From assembly GCF_026151205.1 (NCBI RefSeq), contig NC_087079.1, forward strand, positions 10,158,635 to 10,222,634: a DNA stretch of 64,000 nucleotides. The letters run 5' to 3'. This DNA is from Bolinopsis microptera. Its lineage: Eukaryota; Ctenophora; Tentaculata; Lobata; Bolinopsidae. Of this stretch, positions 61,369 to 64,000 are shown piece after piece. The notes under the pieces were generated by a model. The model was not told the DNA's origin. It did no database searches and worked only from the letters and a program-made list of their open reading frames with translations. The translations under genes and the position numbers were made by a program. The first letter of the stretch is position 1. The number at the start of each line of letters is the position of its first letter.

Positions 61369-64000
61369 ATGATTAAATTGCTAGACCAACGAGACGACCC
61401 TCTCTCTTTTATGAACAACGTTGAAAAGCGTAAGTTTTTTTATCTTTCTTTCATCATTTTTTAGAGATTTATTTAATAACGTGTTAGGTGGCTGCTGAAC
61501 TATCATTTTTAAAGTCAGTAGCTGGAGTCAGTTGTTATAGTCACTTTAAAATCTCTAGTTTTCTGTAGTCACTAGGTTTCTGTAGTAACTTGTCGTCATG
61601 ATAAGCTCCGTGATAGTAAGTTCTGTGGTGTTCCCAGGTTGGCAGATGAGTCAACTAGCCTCGATACCAGAGAACGGGGACCCTTTCTACGGGCTCACAG
61701 ACTCATGTCCTGTTACCACGCCCCCACACTCTACTGGCACTCTGCCAGCAGAGTCGCTCCCTAACATCCTTCTAGCACCCGCCACACCCAGCGCTATAAC
61801 ACCCAGTGCTGCACCTAGCGCTACAAAGCGCAGAAGGTACAGTGTAGATCCGCACATAAAGATCCTGGCTAACCAACTAGTCCCACCCTCCACCAAACCC
61901 ACCCGAGTACAGGAGCTTGGCAGGAGTATCAAAGATATCTGGCAGAAGAGATTCACTCCTAAACGAATCCTGAACGAATTGTACATGCCGGGGGTGCTGT
62001 ACGCGACGCGAGCGCGCTTTGTAAGAACAGAGCAAGATTATTGGGCAGTCTCTCAGGGTGCTCTACACAGTAATGCAGGTTTAGTGTTATTTTTACACGG
62101 TTGAGATCACGTCATGATTACACACAAGATCTTGTGTGCGGTATGAAGTGGTTAATGTGATTGTTCAGATAATTGCGGTTATAGTTTAACATATTTCGTG
62201 ATCTATTCCTCCTTAAACAGATTTTATATTATCAGTCGAGGATAAAATAGATACTTATTTCCATAAATATAATCGTCCCAACAGAGCTCTTGAAATATCC
62301 TTGAGATAAACACTTGCAAGACTATCTATTTGGGTTGATGAGGCTATTACAGCATTATGAATTATGTGCAAGCCCAGTGTCTCAAGATTAATGCTGTCTA
62401 CCAAACACAAATTACCTACGTTAGATTAGATATTACACACCACAGACTAGACAATATTCAAGTATACAAGCAAAAAAAACAAATGATTGCATACCACAAT
62501 AACACATAACAACATGTTCTAACTTCTAACAGTACTATCTCTCTATCATGTACTTCCTAAACAAAAAACACGCTCAACACTAGTTTCTCGTGCACACATC
62601 TGTGACAAACGAATTCAACGTTTAAGGACAATATATAGGAACAAGTATATCACATTACCATCGTATCAAGTTGCTCCCAAGCTATAGTATCACATTACAA
62701 TCTTGCTATCAAGTTGTTCAGGCTATAGGAAGGTCTCCCATGACCCCCTTGCGGAGTTAAGCGGCTACAATTTTGACGCTTTCTCAGTGTACTTAAGAAG
62801 AGACAGTCACATGTCCGCAGCTAGCTCTTCCAAATCTAGCTTCTCTAAAACGAGGTATTTTATTTTACACTGTTACTTTAAGGTTTGACACTGCAATTCT
62901 TGTTTTGTTTCAAAGACGGAAATTTCTGCAAATTTGCAAAATCTAAATTTCAATATTCATTAACACGAGAGTAACAATGATAATTAAACTTTTAATTAAC
63001 TTTTAATTAACGGCCTACTTCTGTCAGGTCACTAGATGGGACAGAGAAAAACAAGTCGAAGACAAGTCAGGAAGCGATGCTAAGAGTAAGTTCAAAGTTG
63101 TTTAAAACACAAGTTTTACCGTTTTCATGCTTGAAATAGCGACATCAAAAATTATTTTGACCTTAATACCAGTATCATATTTCAATTGTACGTTCTTATC
63201 GACGATTTCTGAAAATTGAGATTCAAGACGTCCCTAAAAATTAGGACATTTGTAGTAACTGAATTATGGTAATTATACGTTATATTCACAAAATAGAGCA
63301 GGTTTTAAATCAAGAATCTCTCACAGGGGCACAGCAACTCTGCTCACGACGAAAATTTAATGTAAGTTATCCATTATTATTATTCCATTAGTTTTATATA
63401 AAAATAATGACATTGTAGTTTGACATGGATGAAATTGAAAAAATCAAAACGATGCACAATTACAACGGATGTTCAATGATGATGAAATATCATATCGTCA
63501 TTTACAATATTCAATGTTTCAAGAACTATGATGGAGTCCTAAAAGCAGATACATAGTGCAATGAGTAGCACTAGAAATAGCAAGTAAAGCATGTACCGTG
63601 TGTATTGTGTACTGTGTAAACTACCAGAGCTGGACCACACAATCTGATGAAAGTATTGTATTAAATGTCACAGAACACATTAATCCTCTTCTCTTGTAGA
63701 TTGTTCGGAGGACTTGCAAAAGATGATCCAGGTACAGTAAAGCATGACAAGAAAAGAAAAATAGCACCAAAAAGTGTTAAAAAGTAAGTTTCATGATTAA
63801 TTTTAAATGTAACTTTTACAAATGGCCACTGAAAGATCTATATTATTTACTATTTGATAGTAAGAATGTGGTTATAATAATTGAAACGATGACCTGTAAT
63901 ATACATCATAAGTAACGACAATAAGTAAAGAATACTAGAATACTATTGTGGTCTTGGGTAGATATACTGCTCTTATATATTGTATATGAACATATAATAA
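61369..64000 (+). CDS. 5' part of an unrecognised multi-exon gene (continues beyond window)
   Basis: Probable exons: 61369-61429 (MIKLLDQRDDPLSFMNNVEK), 61638-62079, 62722-62854, 63028-63085, about 63299-63361, then an unsure one near 63700-63785. The first four join in phase. The product has DPFYGLTDS, a Pro/Ser/Thr-rich stretch, a basic TKRRRYSVDP (NLS-like), SIKDIWQKRFTPKRILNELY, and SHDPLAELSGYNFDAFSVY. The later exons are Lys/Ser-rich (GTEKNKSKTSQ, HDKKRKIAPKS), suggesting a nuclear protein. I do not recognise the family. The fifth exon acceptor is ambiguous (AG at 63,296 or 63,298), and the sixth exon has a frame conflict with it. An alternative donor for exon 2 is at about 62,069. Confidence 0.6.

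Overview
This is eukaryotic, animal DNA: AT-rich, with GT-AG introns, intron-split genes, many minisatellites and many transposon relics. The gene content (an Rh-type ammonium channel, an F-BAR/SH3 adaptor, a secreted ShK+PAN-like protein, a rhodopsin-class GPCR, a Penelope-like retroelement) fits an early-branching marine invertebrate, most likely a cnidarian. That assignment is inference; the species is not identified.

Layout. 1-2,599 is the upstream region of an Rh gene and holds three related copies of one segment. 2,600-10,487 (+) is a complete 12-exon Rh ammonium-transporter gene (479 codons) whose last codons and stop lie in a MITE end. 10,488-12,800 is intergenic. 12,801-59,344 (-) is one large gene that I assembled from 23 exons with matching splice phases throughout (881 codons): F-BAR, C1, linker with tyrosine and proline motifs, SH3, SH3. 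Its introns are packed. Intron 13 (26,678-40,080) holds an intact Penelope-like RT/GIY-YIG ORF, a frameshifted Cys-rich secreted protein gene, an intronless MFS transporter, and a LINE RNase H fragment split by a composite transposon. Intron 9 (41,320-54,783) holds a ShK/PAN-like/His-rich secreted protein gene, a GPCR with one in-frame stop, several MITEs and an 8-kb inverted satellite structure. 59,345-61,368 is a divergent intergenic region with three evenly spaced CACGTG boxes. 61,369 to the window end (+) is the 5' part of a gene I do not recognise.

The most unusual theme is tandem repeats made from, or fused to, splice sites. About 17 copies of the 5' splice site of the SH3 exon (exon end plus GT) lie directly downstream of that exon. 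About 1.5 kb of units resembling a branch point, pyrimidine tract and AG end just upstream of Rh exon 8. A third array runs up to the acceptor of the first SH3 exon. A second theme is foldback or composite mobile DNA: the 46.4-54.5 kb inverted satellite element, the 19.7-21.8 kb foldback, and the 36.6-39.8 kb composite element with an exact 8-bp target duplication.

All exon boundaries were read by eye from GT/AG sites and frame; no alignment or transcript data were available.
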